A DNA stretch of 64,000 bases from Pseudo-nitzschia pungens (Eukaryota; Bacillariophyta; Bacillariophyceae; Bacillariales; Bacillariaceae). Below are positions 32,891-42,601 of the stretch, in pieces. The notes under the pieces are model-generated. The model saw nothing but the letters and a program-made list of their open reading frames with translations. It had not been told where the DNA came from and did no database searches. The stretch spans positions 372,001 to 436,000 of the forward strand of contig CM074761.1 of NCBI GenBank assembly GCA_037355855.1. The letters are read 5' to 3'. The first letter of the stretch is position 1, and every line of letters starts with the position of its first letter. A program made the translations under genes and the position numbers.

Positions 32891-35350
32891 TCACGATCCA
32901 AACCTGGCCATGGCGGCGGCAGCCATCAGCTCTCGCTTGTGCTTGTTCACGCATTCGGTGCTGCAGTACTTGTATTCCAAGCGTCGGAACATGTTCTTGC
33001 TGGCGTTCCTCCCCCTGCAAACGGTGTGACAAAAATCGCAGGCGTTCTTGCTGCTGGGAGCAGCGGAGAGTCCGTCCTTGACCCTCCGGGCCTCCTCCCG
33101 GGCCTTGCTCTGTTCTTCCGCCTCTCGTGCCGCGGCCCTGTCCTTCTCCTTTTGTTCCTTTTGCCGGGCCCTCTTTCGGCGTTTTTTCTCGGCTTCCCTC
33201 TTCTTCTTGGCCTCCAGATCGCCCTCGTGCAGTGGCGGGCCAACCCTGGCGCGATCGTTCCAATCGCAGTAGTCTTCTCCCAGGACGGCCCGGGCCCTCC
33301 GAAAGGCCTCCCGCGTCTTGTCGTGGCCGGCCAGAAAGTAGGGCGGTCGGCCACTGGCATCCAGCACGGTGGGATCGGCGCGGGCCTCCACCAGCAGGGC
33401 AAAGACTATCGCGGACGCTTTCGAGGGATCGACGCAAGGATTGCTGGTTTTGTTGGCCGAGGCGGCAGCAAAGTGCAGTGGTGTCCTGCAATCGTACCCC
33501 GCGGGTCGATCGACGTCCGCGTCCGGTTGGTTTTCGCTGTTGTCACCATTGTCGTTGTCGTCGTTGGGAGGAGAGTGTTTCATCTGGTTCACGAGATCCA
33601 AGAGCGCGGTGAGATTTCCATCCCTGGCCGCTTCGTGGAGAGGAGTGACCGGCAAAGCCAAGTCGAGTTTTGCTTTGCGTAACTTGCGCTTTTCTTCCTC
33701 TGCAACATCATTGTCGTTGTCGTTGTCGTTGTCGTTGTCTTTGTCACGAAAAGCACGGCCCTTTGCGGTGGAGTTTTGCTGCATTGGATGTTCCCGTTCC
33801 CGTTCCTGTTCCCGTTCGATCTCGCCCACTCGTTGGAATGTGCTGCTTTGTGGCACGCGGCACAAATCCACCGTCATCATGACGTCGTACACGACCTTGG
33901 CACCGTGAAAGGTTGCCCGGCCCACGTCGAAGGGAATCTTGCGCACCCGATCGTCGTCTTTGTACAAGCGAACGTCCGTGGCGGCATCGCTGCCGGCATT
34001 TGCTTTGGCAGTGGCCTTGCCAGCCGCAGTCGCGCCACCGCGTCCGGGAGCAGCAGCAGCAGCGGCGGCGGCGGCATCTGCGGTAAAGATTGTCGATCGC
34101 ATCGTCTTGGGACACGCCACCAACAAGAGGCACGCATCCCGGATGTATCCGGCCCGGGTCCATTCTCCGAGTGTGGTGCGCACGTCCTCGCGGAGTTGTT
34201 CCTCTCCCGCCCTCCGGAGCTGCGACCCAATGGATTTTGGTCGGCGCGAGCCGTCCTGTGTCGATTGGGCCTTTCCCTGTCCCTTTCGAACGGTGTACCG
34301 GGTCGTGGAACGGTGCGCGAGGCATTTTCCTCCCCTCCCAAAGACCCCGGCGCCAAAGCGTCCGCTCTGGAGAAGCAATACGACGACGAGACCACTGCAA
34401 CCGGAACTGGAACTGGTAGTCGCAGAGGAGGAGGAGGAGCAGCCCGACAATCGTTCCGAGAGCGCGAGCGCCGCACAAGCCTGCCGGAGAGGGTCGTCGT
34501 CACGGGGCAGGAGCGCCGCGGCCGGAAACAAGGCGAGGCAGGACGGAGGTTCGTCGGTTTCGATTTCCGTTGGCGTTGGCGATTCCTCCTGGTTGTCGCC
34601 ATTCTCATTGGCATTGACATTTCTATCCCCGGTTGAAAGCGGCAGATCCATTCGGACTCGGATCAAATTGTCGGCGTGCCGGGCAATGTCTTGCGCCAAT
34701 CGCTTTTGTTGCTTGCCCTTGAGCTTCGGTGTCTTTGCGGGCTTGGAGGTTTGCGATTGCGATTGCGATTCCGACGGTGGGCTTTCGTTGCCCTCGTTGC
34801 TGCTATCATTGTCATTGTCGCTGTCATTGTCATTGTCGCTGTCATTGCTTCCGCTTTCGCTCTCGTCTTTGTCCTCTTCCCCATCGGAGTCTCCGGACTC
34901 GATCGTGGCCAAACGCAATCCAATATTGTTTTCGTTTTCGTCGTCGGAAGATTCCTCCGAAAGCGAGACGACGGTTGGATTGGAATTGGAATTCGAATTG
35001 GAATTCGAACCCGGATTCGGATCGGAATTCGACGGGGCTGCCAAACCCTGCTGTCTCGGAAACACGGGGATCGTGTTGTCGCCACCCATCTCCCGCAATC
35101 GCGATCGCCGTTGCTCCGAGTCCCTTTTTCCGGCCCATTCGGAGGCCGAGCGGAGGAGTCGCGTCGTTTCGGCGTCCCACAGGGCCAGTCTCTGCTGCAG
35201 GATTGCCGGCACATTCGTGTCCTCATTGTTTTTTGCAGTCACATCCACATCCACATCCACATCCACATTCACTATCGCCGTCGAAGCTACGCAATCCTTC
35301 TTGTCCTCGTCCTCGTCGTCATCCTTCCATCCGTGGCTGCTGCCGCTCAT
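32891..35350 (-). CDS. Vms1/ANKZF1-type tRNA endonuclease/hydrolase of ribosome quality control
   Basis: An 819-residue protein. Vms1/ANKZF1 releases nascent chains from stalled 60S ribosomes by acting on peptidyl-tRNA. The VLRF1 catalytic domain spans about 319-495: LVVVLLLQSGRFGAGVF, HRSTTRYTVRKGQGKAQST (with the essential GxxQ motif, GKAQ at 359-362), PKSIGSQLRRAGE and RKIPFDVGRATFHGAKVVYD. Ankyrin repeats follow (TPLHEAARDGNLTALLDL, CRTPLHFAAASAN). Next is a strongly charged coiled coil (KKKREAEKKRRKRARQKEQ), where the VCP-binding motif normally lies, and a C-terminal zinc finger (CDFCHTVC...YCSTECVNKHK). The N-terminal C2H2 finger of animal and fungal homologues is degenerate: only RHADNLIRVRMDLP remains of it. 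Acidic Asn/Asp/Ser repeats fill residues 105-200. One exon, no frame break. Confidence 0.88.
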   Translation of the reverse strand: MSGSSHGWKDDDEDEDKKDCVASTAIVNVDVDVDVDVTAKNNEDTNVPAILQQRLALWDAETTRLLRSASEWAGKRDSEQRRSRLREMGGDNTIPVFPRQQGLAAPSNSDPNPGSNSNSNSNSNPTVVSLSEESSDDENENNIGLRLATIESGDSDGEEDKDESESGSNDSDNDNDSDNDNDSSNEGNESPPSESQSQSQTSKPAKTPKLKGKQQKRLAQDIARHADNLIRVRMDLPLSTGDRNVNANENGDNQEESPTPTEIETDEPPSCLALFPAAALLPRDDDPLRQACAALALSERLSGCSSSSSATTSSSSGCSGLVVVLLLQSGRFGAGVFGRGGKCLAHRSTTRYTVRKGQGKAQSTQDGSRRPKSIGSQLRRAGEEQLREDVRTTLGEWTRAGYIRDACLLLVACPKTMRSTIFTADAAAAAAAAAPGRGGATAAGKATAKANAGSDAATDVRLYKDDDRVRKIPFDVGRATFHGAKVVYDVMMTVDLCRVPQSSTFQRVGEIEREQEREREHPMQQNSTAKGRAFRDKDNDNDNDNDNDVAEEEKRKLRKAKLDLALPVTPLHEAARDGNLTALLDLVNQMKHSPPNDDNDNGDNSENQPDADVDRPAGYDCRTPLHFAAASANKTSNPCVDPSKASAIVFALLVEARADPTVLDASGRPPYFLAGHDKTREAFRRARAVLGEDYCDWNDRARVGPPLHEGDLEAKKKREAEKKRRKRARQKEQKEKDRAAAREAEEQSKAREEARRVKDGLSAAPSSKNACDFCHTVCRGRNASKNMFRRLEYKYCSTECVNKHKRELMAAAAMARFGS

Positions 35351-36539
35351 TGTGCTGTCTGCTGTGGTAGTTACGTACCGTGGAACAACGAACGAACAAA
35401 CGAACGAATAAACGAATCCACAATCAAGACCGTTGCTGTGTTGTTGTTGATGTTGTTCTTGATGTTGTTGTTGTTGTTGTTGTTGTTGTCGGTATTGATG
35501 TGAGATTGATCCGATTCATTCGATGAATTGTCACTGGTCAAAGGCAGTCCCGGTACTGGTACGTACGTGTACCGATACAACATTTCGGGGTTGCGAGTTG
35601 CGAGCGATGGGACCGGGTTTCAACCAACAAAGAAATACGAAGTACTGTACCGGTAGTACCGGTACGAAGTAGCCTTGCGAAGTAGAAGTAGGGTTACTTC
35701 GTACGAAGCACTATTTTCAATTTATTTCGTACGATACCTTACGTAATTTACCGGTACAGCCCAGTAAGAAGTAAGGGTTACTCGTACCGTACGAACTCAG
35801 ATGTTTCGAATTCAAACTGACGATGATGCAGTTCTGAGGTGATTCAGATTAGGGATAGAGATTTGAGATGATGAGTCATTCATTCCCATTTATCCTCAGA
35901 GATGATGATGATTCATTCATTCATTCATTCATTGGCTTTGTTTTCTAAGATTTTAAGGTTACTTGTACGGTAACCTTAAGACCTTACTATGATTGATGAT
36001 TGACATAAAGAAAGCCCCTACTGTACTCGTGCCCTACGTACATTAACTAATCTTACGTATCCATTCCCATAACGTTTGCACAGTGAGTCACATACGAGAA
36101 CGAAGTAATACAAGTACGTACTCGTAACTTACTCGTACGCTCTGTATTTTTTTGACTTTACGGTAAGCTTAATTACCGGTACTCGTACTACAGAATTCCT
36201 ATCAGCTGTCCCCGGGTTTCAGTCGAAATTAGTAGTCGGGGACGTAGAACCGGGGGACAGCTGATAAGAATTTTGTAGTACGTGTACATGTAAGAGTAGT
36301 AAGCCTTACGTGTGGGATTTTTCTCTCCTTCCTCCTTCCGAAACCTGGAAAACAACGTAAAGTTACCGTACAAGTGTTTCTTCATCGAGCGGAGCATTGA
36401 TTCAAGGCGATGCTTCTTCCCTGGGCAGGTACCACAGTCCACCGTCCTATCTTCCAACAACAGCAGCACTACCACCACCACCACCAGCAGCAGTGGTAGC
36501 AGCAGCGGTAGCAGCAACGACAAAAAGACGACGATCGCG
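35351..36539. other. Spacer rich in GTAC/ACCGGT words with a foldback element
   Basis: Divergent promoter region of the Vms1-like and ferredoxin-like genes. Contains a TTGTTGTTG run (35462-35489), ATTCATTCATTC at 35913-35932, many GTACGAAGT and GTAACCTTA words, and the element at 36192-36273. Confidence 0.5.
36192..36273. mobile_element. Foldback/MITE-like element (CAGCTGTCC family)
   Basis: The left arm GAATTCCTATCAGCTGTCCC pairs with the right arm GGGACAGCTGATAAGAATTTT (about 24 paired bases). The core TTTCAGTCGAAATTAG..GTCGGGGACGTAGAACC is shared with the copy at 53282-53361. Confidence 0.8.
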
Positions 36540-37121
36540 ATGACACCGAATACGAGCACAATCCGAATGATCCCGGTGGTGTGCGTGTCTCTGCTGGCAA
36601 TGATGATTCCGGATTCGATTTCGGCACCCCCCTCTCTGTTGGTGTCGGCCATGGTTCCACCGTCCTCGCCGTCCGAGTCGCTCAATCTAAAACTAAGGAT
36701 TTGTCAGGGCAGCAGCTGCCTCGGAAGATGCCGCGGGGCCTTCAATCCGCTCACGTCGTTCGAGAACCTGCGTCTCGTCGAGGGGGGAGGTGGTTTCGAT
36801 ACGGACTCCAGCGGCGGTAGCAGCAAGGACATCAACAACGGCGGCACGATCCAGCTCGAGGAGAGCTTTTGCATGAATCAGTGCAAGCGAGGGCCCAACG
36901 TGCGGATCATCGACGCCGACACGGGAAACCTCCTTACCGTGGACGGTGGTGTCATGAACCAGGTGGAGTCCAATCGAGGGGCCTTCCAGGGAGTGAGCAG
37001 CGAAGACCGAGTGAATCACCTGTGGGGAATCGCCAAGAAGGTTGCCGACGGGACGATGACCGCCACCGAAAAGGGTTCCGCGGACAAACTCCGCGACATT
37101 TTGCCCGGAGCGCAAAACTAA
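36540..37121 (+). CDS. Thioredoxin-like [2Fe-2S] ferredoxin domain protein
   Basis: A 193-residue protein from the first in-frame ATG (36540). The longer frame upstream starts at GTG and is Ser/Thr low complexity. Residues about 10-30 form a hydrophobic signal (MIPVVCVSLLAMMIPDSISA). The core carries RICQGSSCLGRCRGAF and later SFCMNQCKRGPNVRI. The Cys-x4-Cys plus Cys-x3-Cys arrangement is that of thioredoxin-like 2Fe-2S ferredoxins and NuoE-type domains. It is followed by the VDGGVMNQV loop and a C-terminal helix. A Gly/Ser-rich insert separates the two Cys pairs. The role is probably electron transfer in an organelle or the secretory route; the partner is unknown. Confidence 0.8.
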   Translation: MTPNTSTIRMIPVVCVSLLAMMIPDSISAPPSLLVSAMVPPSSPSESLNLKLRICQGSSCLGRCRGAFNPLTSFENLRLVEGGGGFDTDSSGGSSKDINNGGTIQLEESFCMNQCKRGPNVRIIDADTGNLLTVDGGVMNQVESNRGAFQGVSSEDRVNHLWGIAKKVADGTMTATEKGSADKLRDILPGAQN

Positions 37122-38637
37122 TGCGAACAACCGCACCGCGATGCCGCGATGAATCCGGAGACAAATCTAACCACGAATCCGAATACCAATGTGATGTATA
37201 CTACAGTGCGAACGAGAAAAGCCTTCCATTGCGGTTCCGAAGACCGGACGAAAGGACCGCGGTGGAGAGTGCGTCGACACGACGCTTTCCACGATGTTCC
37301 TTCGCTGTCGCAGGACGGGTAGAAATACCAGTACCAGTACCAGTACCAGTATTCGAACGCTGGCAATCCAGGAGGAAACGTCCATTGGATCGTCCGTGGG
37401 CGACTCACCAATGGCACAGTTACATGATGCATGTGAATCACAGATTCCAGATCACGGATTCGTCCCCAGGAATGCACGCTACCGTACAGATAGACATACA
37501 TTCTCCCCTCCTGCACCGAGCTACCGTACAGCAGCGGGACACAACAAGAGCGCAGAGAGTGCCGTTCTATTCGATGCTTGGAGATGCTTTTCCGGTGCCG
37601 CGCAGTATTGGGTTCCTGCTCTTGTGTGCTCCTTACACGTAATGTAGTGCCTGCTATGATAATTTTGTAGTTTACATCTTACTCTCATACATATTGCAAT
37701 AATATTAGAATGGTGTATGAAAAAACTAAACGTATAGTATTCATATAAAATATTATTATTATTATAATTGTTCTGTAAATTCGTAATAATAATAATAACA
37801 ATGCGTGCGTGCTGCCGCGATTGATTTTCATTATTTATTTTATTTAGATTGAGATTGTTTGCTCGATTGATTCATCGACGATCCAACCTTGAAATCACTA
37901 GAAGCATTATTATTCTTACTATTCCATTGGGTCGTGTCGGGACTTTAACATCAAGTTTCGCAACGAATTCATGTCGGGAGGGTGATGATAGAAATCTTTA
38001 ACGAATTGCTCGCGCAATGAACACTGCAGGATATGCAATTATCGCAAAACATTCCTTCCCAACCGATCGCATGGGTTGGTAGTGTCGTGAACAAACACAC
38101 CGGTTGCTGTCCACACATTGCCCCGCCATACCTGACACCAACAAATCACGCAAAAATCACGCAAAAATCATGCAACCGTAAAGGCGATTGACTTGCGGAA
38201 CAAACCGCATTTTGTTTGCATTTTCCAGGTCGTTGTTGCGTTCCCATCATGAATCAATGCATGTCTTGCAACCCACTCCTCCAATCACTTACAAATCACT
38301 CCTTCTGCTCAAACCTGTTGGTAGAGCAGAAAAGAAGCACGACACCGTATCGGTGATAATGTTACACAGCATCCTGCTCGACACCACACCACACCACACC
38401 ACACCACACCATACCACACCACACCACAAAACTCCACTCCACTCCAAGTTGGCAGCTGAGCGGTGGGAATGACCGATAGCATCTACAGGGTGTAGCACAG
38501 AATAGCATAGCACAGGAAAGCGTAGCATAGCATAGGATAGTGGACGAAGGAATTCCATTGCTCCAATAATATTTTGTTTCGGTGGTTCTCTAGTCGTTCG
38601 TTGGCTCGTTCGTTCGTTGGCTCGTTCGTTCGTTCCT
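37122..38637. other. Spacer with AT-rich core and short tandem repeats
   Basis: 37660-37830 is very AT-rich (ATTATTATTATTATAATTG). 37325-37351 is a (TACCAG)n run, 38140-38175 contains ACGCAAAAATC repeats, and 38382-38428 is an ACACC pentamer array. No gene is recognised; an open frame at 37100-37640 has no protein-like features. Confidence 0.5.
38378..38430. repeat. (CACAC)n pentanucleotide microsatellite
   Basis: About nine units of ACACC/CCACA with one T interruption, followed by CACTCCACTCC. Confidence 0.85.
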
Positions 38638-39507
38638 TCATTCGGCTATGAAATCCAGTGGCGTTCCGTGCACCCCCACGGCTTTTTTTTTGAATCGAGA
38701 TGTTGTTCCACCCCGCCTGGCATCCCGCGATTGGTTTTGTCGCTCGATTTCGAGTCTTGCCATTTGATTCCGGCTCTCCCGGTAGGCGTCGTCGTCTTCG
38801 TCGGCGTCGCTGTCCAGGCTCGCAAAGCTGTCCTCTCCGTCGAAGGAATCGTCGCAGTCGCTGTCGTCGTTCAGGCTCCCGTACGAATCGCTGCCGTTGC
38901 TGCCGCAGGAATTCATGGTCGTTCGGGAGTGGACGGAATTCAGCGACAGGAAATCGTCTTTTTTCTGTCTCCGGTCCTGCTGCTTGCGAAAGGCCGCTCG
39001 AAAGCCCGGTGGGAGGGACGGATCGAGGCCACCCGGCACCCTCGACACCGTCCGGGAGGTGTGGCAGGATACCCCGCTGCGGCTGCCGATGCTGCTCCCG
39101 GCCGTGCTCGTTGTGCCAACGCTGAGGGAGTCCTCCGGGTCGCTGTAGCTGTAGCTGTCGCTGCTGCCGTTTCGGAGTGGTGTTCCACCGCCTCGTTTCA
39201 TCTGCTCCCGCAGCTTCCACGCCGGAATCCTGGCGCCGCCACCGGCACCGGATCGTATCGTGCCATCCAATTCGTTGCTGCTGGTGGAACTACGGTTGCC
39301 ACTGCCACTGCCAGTCCGCTGCGTGCTTCCGAGTTCGTCGTCGTGTTCGTCGTCGTCACCGCTTCTTCGTCGGCTAGCGAGCGATCTCCCCCCGCCCAAT
39401 TCATCGGTGGAGGATGGGGATCTGAATTGTCTCTGCTGCTGCTGTTGTTGCCTTAATTTCCAAGCCGGCACCCTCGCTGTCGAGGTCCCGCCCAGTTCGT
39501 CGGTCAT
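38638..39507 (-). CDS. Low-complexity protein with repeated PAWKLR motif
   Basis: A 289-residue protein that I do not recognise. It is mostly disordered, rich in Ser, Asp, Gly and Arg. Two copies of the motif A-R-[VI]-P-A-W-K-L-R (residues about 11-19 and 91-99) stand out, each preceded by DELGG or NELDG, so the N-terminal half is an internal duplication. Other ordered-looking pieces are LPPGFRAAFRKQQDRRQKKDD and a C-terminal basic stretch. The ATG at 39507 is the first in frame. It might be a regulatory or scaffold protein with short linear motifs; this is not shown. Confidence 0.6.
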   Translation of the reverse strand: MTDELGGTSTARVPAWKLRQQQQQQRQFRSPSSTDELGGGRSLASRRRSGDDDEHDDELGSTQRTGSGSGNRSSTSSNELDGTIRSGAGGGARIPAWKLREQMKRGGGTPLRNGSSDSYSYSDPEDSLSVGTTSTAGSSIGSRSGVSCHTSRTVSRVPGGLDPSLPPGFRAAFRKQQDRRQKKDDFLSLNSVHSRTTMNSCGSNGSDSYGSLNDDSDCDDSFDGEDSFASLDSDADEDDDAYRESRNQMARLEIERQNQSRDARRGGTTSRFKKKAVGVHGTPLDFIAE

Positions 39508-40913
39508 GATGAAAGTGAACTGGATCGAGTTCTGGAATTGAATCGAATCGAATTGAATTGAGTTGAATTGAATCGAGTTGAATTGAATCGAATTGAATCC
39601 ACTTGAGATGGACTTGAGTCAAGCCAATGTGGTTGCTGCTGCTAGGGTTCTCTGGTTCTAACCGTGCTGTAGGGTATTGTTGTGTATCCCGCAATGGCAG
39701 ACCGCCTCTTCTCGTGTCGGTTGACCGATTCTATTTCCCTCTTTCGATCTCTCTTTCTCTTTCTCACTCCTTTCGTCGTTGTCTTTCCCACGTTCCACTC
39801 TCGTTTGTCCTCCGTGTTCGTTCCGCGGGATGATGCCGGGTCTTATGATGCGCCTTGTCTATCTTCGGAAAATATCAGTGAACGGAGTGTACGACAAGCA
39901 TTTCGTTGTTTCATTCGGGGACATTTATCGATGTCACGAGTTCGCTCAGTCGTTCGTCCACCGCACATACCGGTAAATTTCTTCTTAGGTTGCTCGAGCA
40001 ACATAATTTACGGTACTGATAGAATACAGTAACTTACCCTTACCATAGATGATAAAAGTAATACAAACGGTACTACGAGAAGAGTAAATTACCCGGTACC
40101 ATAATCTTACCGTAAATCCGAGAGACGTTTGGCATCGACGAAAATTATTATTATTGCAAGGCTATTTCCAGTGCTACGGTTGGAATAGGGCCGAGCAGAA
40201 CATCCAAGACACAAGACTGCTTCCGGCAATGTATTGTGGAGTCGTACATACAAGTGGTAACCCATAAATAACCGAAAAGAAACGTGACAGAATAACCTCG
40301 CTTCGGTATTTGTGACTAAAAACATTCTTCTTTCGCAGACCCGAAGCCAAAAAAAGACGACAGACAAATTTGATATGAGATCAACAAAAACAAAACAATA
40401 AATACAGTAATTATTGCGCAGCACCGGAATGAAAATGTATCATAGCGAAGCAATAGTCTGTCAGTCTACCCGGACTAGCCGGATCGATTAAACCGCCTTG
40501 AACACCAAGAAAAAAAAAAATGGGTTCACTGGAAATTTTGGAATCGCAACCTAACTTCTTTCTCGACGAACTGTTCGGTAGACTAAGATTTACGAGTAAG
40601 GTTACCATGGGTAACTTTCCGTACCAGATACCAGGATCCGTACTACTTCTAATACTGAAGTGTAGTGAATAGAAGTAAGGTTAATTTACTTCGTAGTTAC
40701 GACGGATCAAATCCAACACACCGTTCTGCACTGTGTCTGGCATCGTATCGTTCTGCAACATTGCCGTCCTCAATATTCTCAAAACTATACTCATCTCAAT
40801 CCCCTGGATCGCACAGACGGATCCCCGAGAGTGCGTTCCGGTGCATCGACCATCGACGGTGGAGAAAGACCACAAGAAAACTACCGGTAGTGACACGCCA
40901 ACAAGACAACACC
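39508..40913. other. Spacer with GAATTGAATCG repeats
   Basis: 39536-39600 is an array of AATTGAATCG/AATTGAGTTG units. The rest has CTTTCTCTT tracts and GTACGG/ACCGGT words. No gene is recognised. Confidence 0.5.
39536..39600. repeat. (GAATTGAATCG)-type short tandem repeat
   Basis: Alternating GAATC, GAATT and GAGTT pentamers, just upstream of the PAWKLR-motif gene start. Confidence 0.8.
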
Positions 40914-42280
40914 ATGGGAAAACAGAGCAAATCGAAACCGAAAAAGAACAGAGATGGCAATGACAATAACGACGATGACGACAGCGTCGTTCCCATGGAA
41001 GTATCCCGGGAAGAATACCAAGAATTGCTCTCCCAGGCGAAAGAGCTGACGCTGGAAGAGGCCCGGCAAGAATGGATGGACAGCTGTCGGTACGGTGACG
41101 TCGATATCGTCCGGGCCCTGGCGGAAAGCTTCCCGTCGGCGAAAGAAACGCTGGTCGGATACGTTCAGCCCGGCACCGGAAACACCGGGCTGCACATGGC
41201 CAGCGCCAACGGCCACCTCAACATCGTCAAGCTCCTGGTTCGAAACCACGGGCACTCGTTCTCAAAGAATTCCTCCGGAAACACACCGCTGCACTGGGCG
41301 GCCGCGAACGGCCAGGCAAGCGTCGTGAGGTTCTGGACGAGCCAGAGGATCACAGAGGTGGACGTGCTCGAAAAGAACCACCACGGTCGATCGGCCCTGA
41401 CGGAAGGATTCACCTCGGAAAACGAAGACGTGGTGGAGGCACTGCTGGAACACGACTCGGCAACGGAAGAAAAACTCTTGTCGACGTCGGGAGGTCCTCC
41501 GAACGGAACAGCTGCCGGCCGGAGGCAACGGGGAGGAACAAGAGCCGCCAATCGATTCGCACATCCACTCCTTTTTCGACCCGGAAAAGCCCCTGAAAAT
41601 CAGGGAACTGGCCATGAAGAACGCAGACAACCCGTTTGCGGACACGGATCGACCGGACCAAGACACAACGGGTTTGTCCATATGGTCGGCGTCGTTGGTG
41701 ATGGCCCGATGGATGCAGGCCGTGGGAAAGACTGGTTACTGGAAGGATTCGACCGTGCTAGAACTGGGTTGCGGATGTGGTGTGCCGGGACTCATGGTAG
41801 CCACTTCCAATGAGCTGCGACCGCGACGAATTTATCTGACCGATCTGAATCCTCAAACCGTCGAGAATCTCCGGTACAACATCGAATTGAACGATGTGCA
41901 GGACTTTGTGGAAGGAAACTGCATGGACTGGGACGACAAGACAACCTGGCCCGAAGAGAAGGTCGATTTTGTCATCGGATCGGATCTCATCTACATCAAA
42001 TCGTTGGTTCCCCTGCTGACATCGGTCATTTTTGGAACCATCAAACCGGGAGGAAAGTTCCTGTACGTTTGTCCGGACACCGGGCGGGACGGACTCGATG
42101 CGTTTCGTGGAAGCCATGAAAGAAAAGTGTCCGGGCTGGGTAGAACAAATCGCCCCGAAAGAATATCATGCAAATCCTCTCACGAACAACGACGACGAGG
42201 AATGTTTTCTGCATTTTCAAGAACTGTCCTCGCTGACCTACATGCTCTACGAATTCCCCATTCCCGTCGAAAATTCATAG
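40914..42280 (+). CDS. Ankyrin-repeat / class I lysine methyltransferase fusion, frame broken twice
   Basis: An N-terminal charged segment leads into ankyrin repeats (GNTGLHMASANGHLNIVKLL, GNTPLHWAAANGQASVVRF, GRSALTEGFTSENEDVVEAL). The frame then needs to skip one base near 41518 (GGCCGGAGGC) to continue as GNGEEQEPPIDSHIHSFFD and into a Methyltransf_16-type SAM domain: IWSASLVMARWM, LELGCGCGVPGLM (SAM-binding motif I), YLTDLNPQTVENLRYN, VDFVIGSDLIY. A second one-base skip near 42100 joins GRDGLD to RFVEAMKEKCPGW, ending at 42280. Methyltransf_16 enzymes (METTL21/FAM86 relatives) methylate lysines of chaperones and translation factors; the ankyrin repeats may present the substrate. Both breaks add one base. 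The conserved residues on both sides argue that the intact protein exists. Confidence 0.8.
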
Positions 42281-42601
42281 TTTGGTTAATACTGGTGGGA
42301 TAAATCTTGTATTTTGGCACTAGAAACGAAAATCGTTATTGCGGTAAATTGTAGTAAAATTAGACCAAAGCTTGATCCTTTTTGAAAAAAATGAAGTGTG
42401 AACTACAAATAATCATATGAAGTATGTGTATTTGTGCAGCGAGCGACCATTTTTGAGATTGACAACGACATATTTTGATTTTGGTGTATTTACCTTTACA
42501 CTATCTACTAAAATACGAACCTCATCTTCGTTTCTTCCCTGAAATCGACGGTAGGAAATGGCGTTCGTCCTGTGAACAAAGTTAAAAAATTGTATTCGAG
42601 G

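Noticed and set aside
33369..35503. Plus-strand ORFs up to 490 codons opposite the Vms1-like gene
   Set aside because: Their Ser/Arg and Leu-rich low-complexity products are antisense to the acidic repeats and VLRF1 domain.
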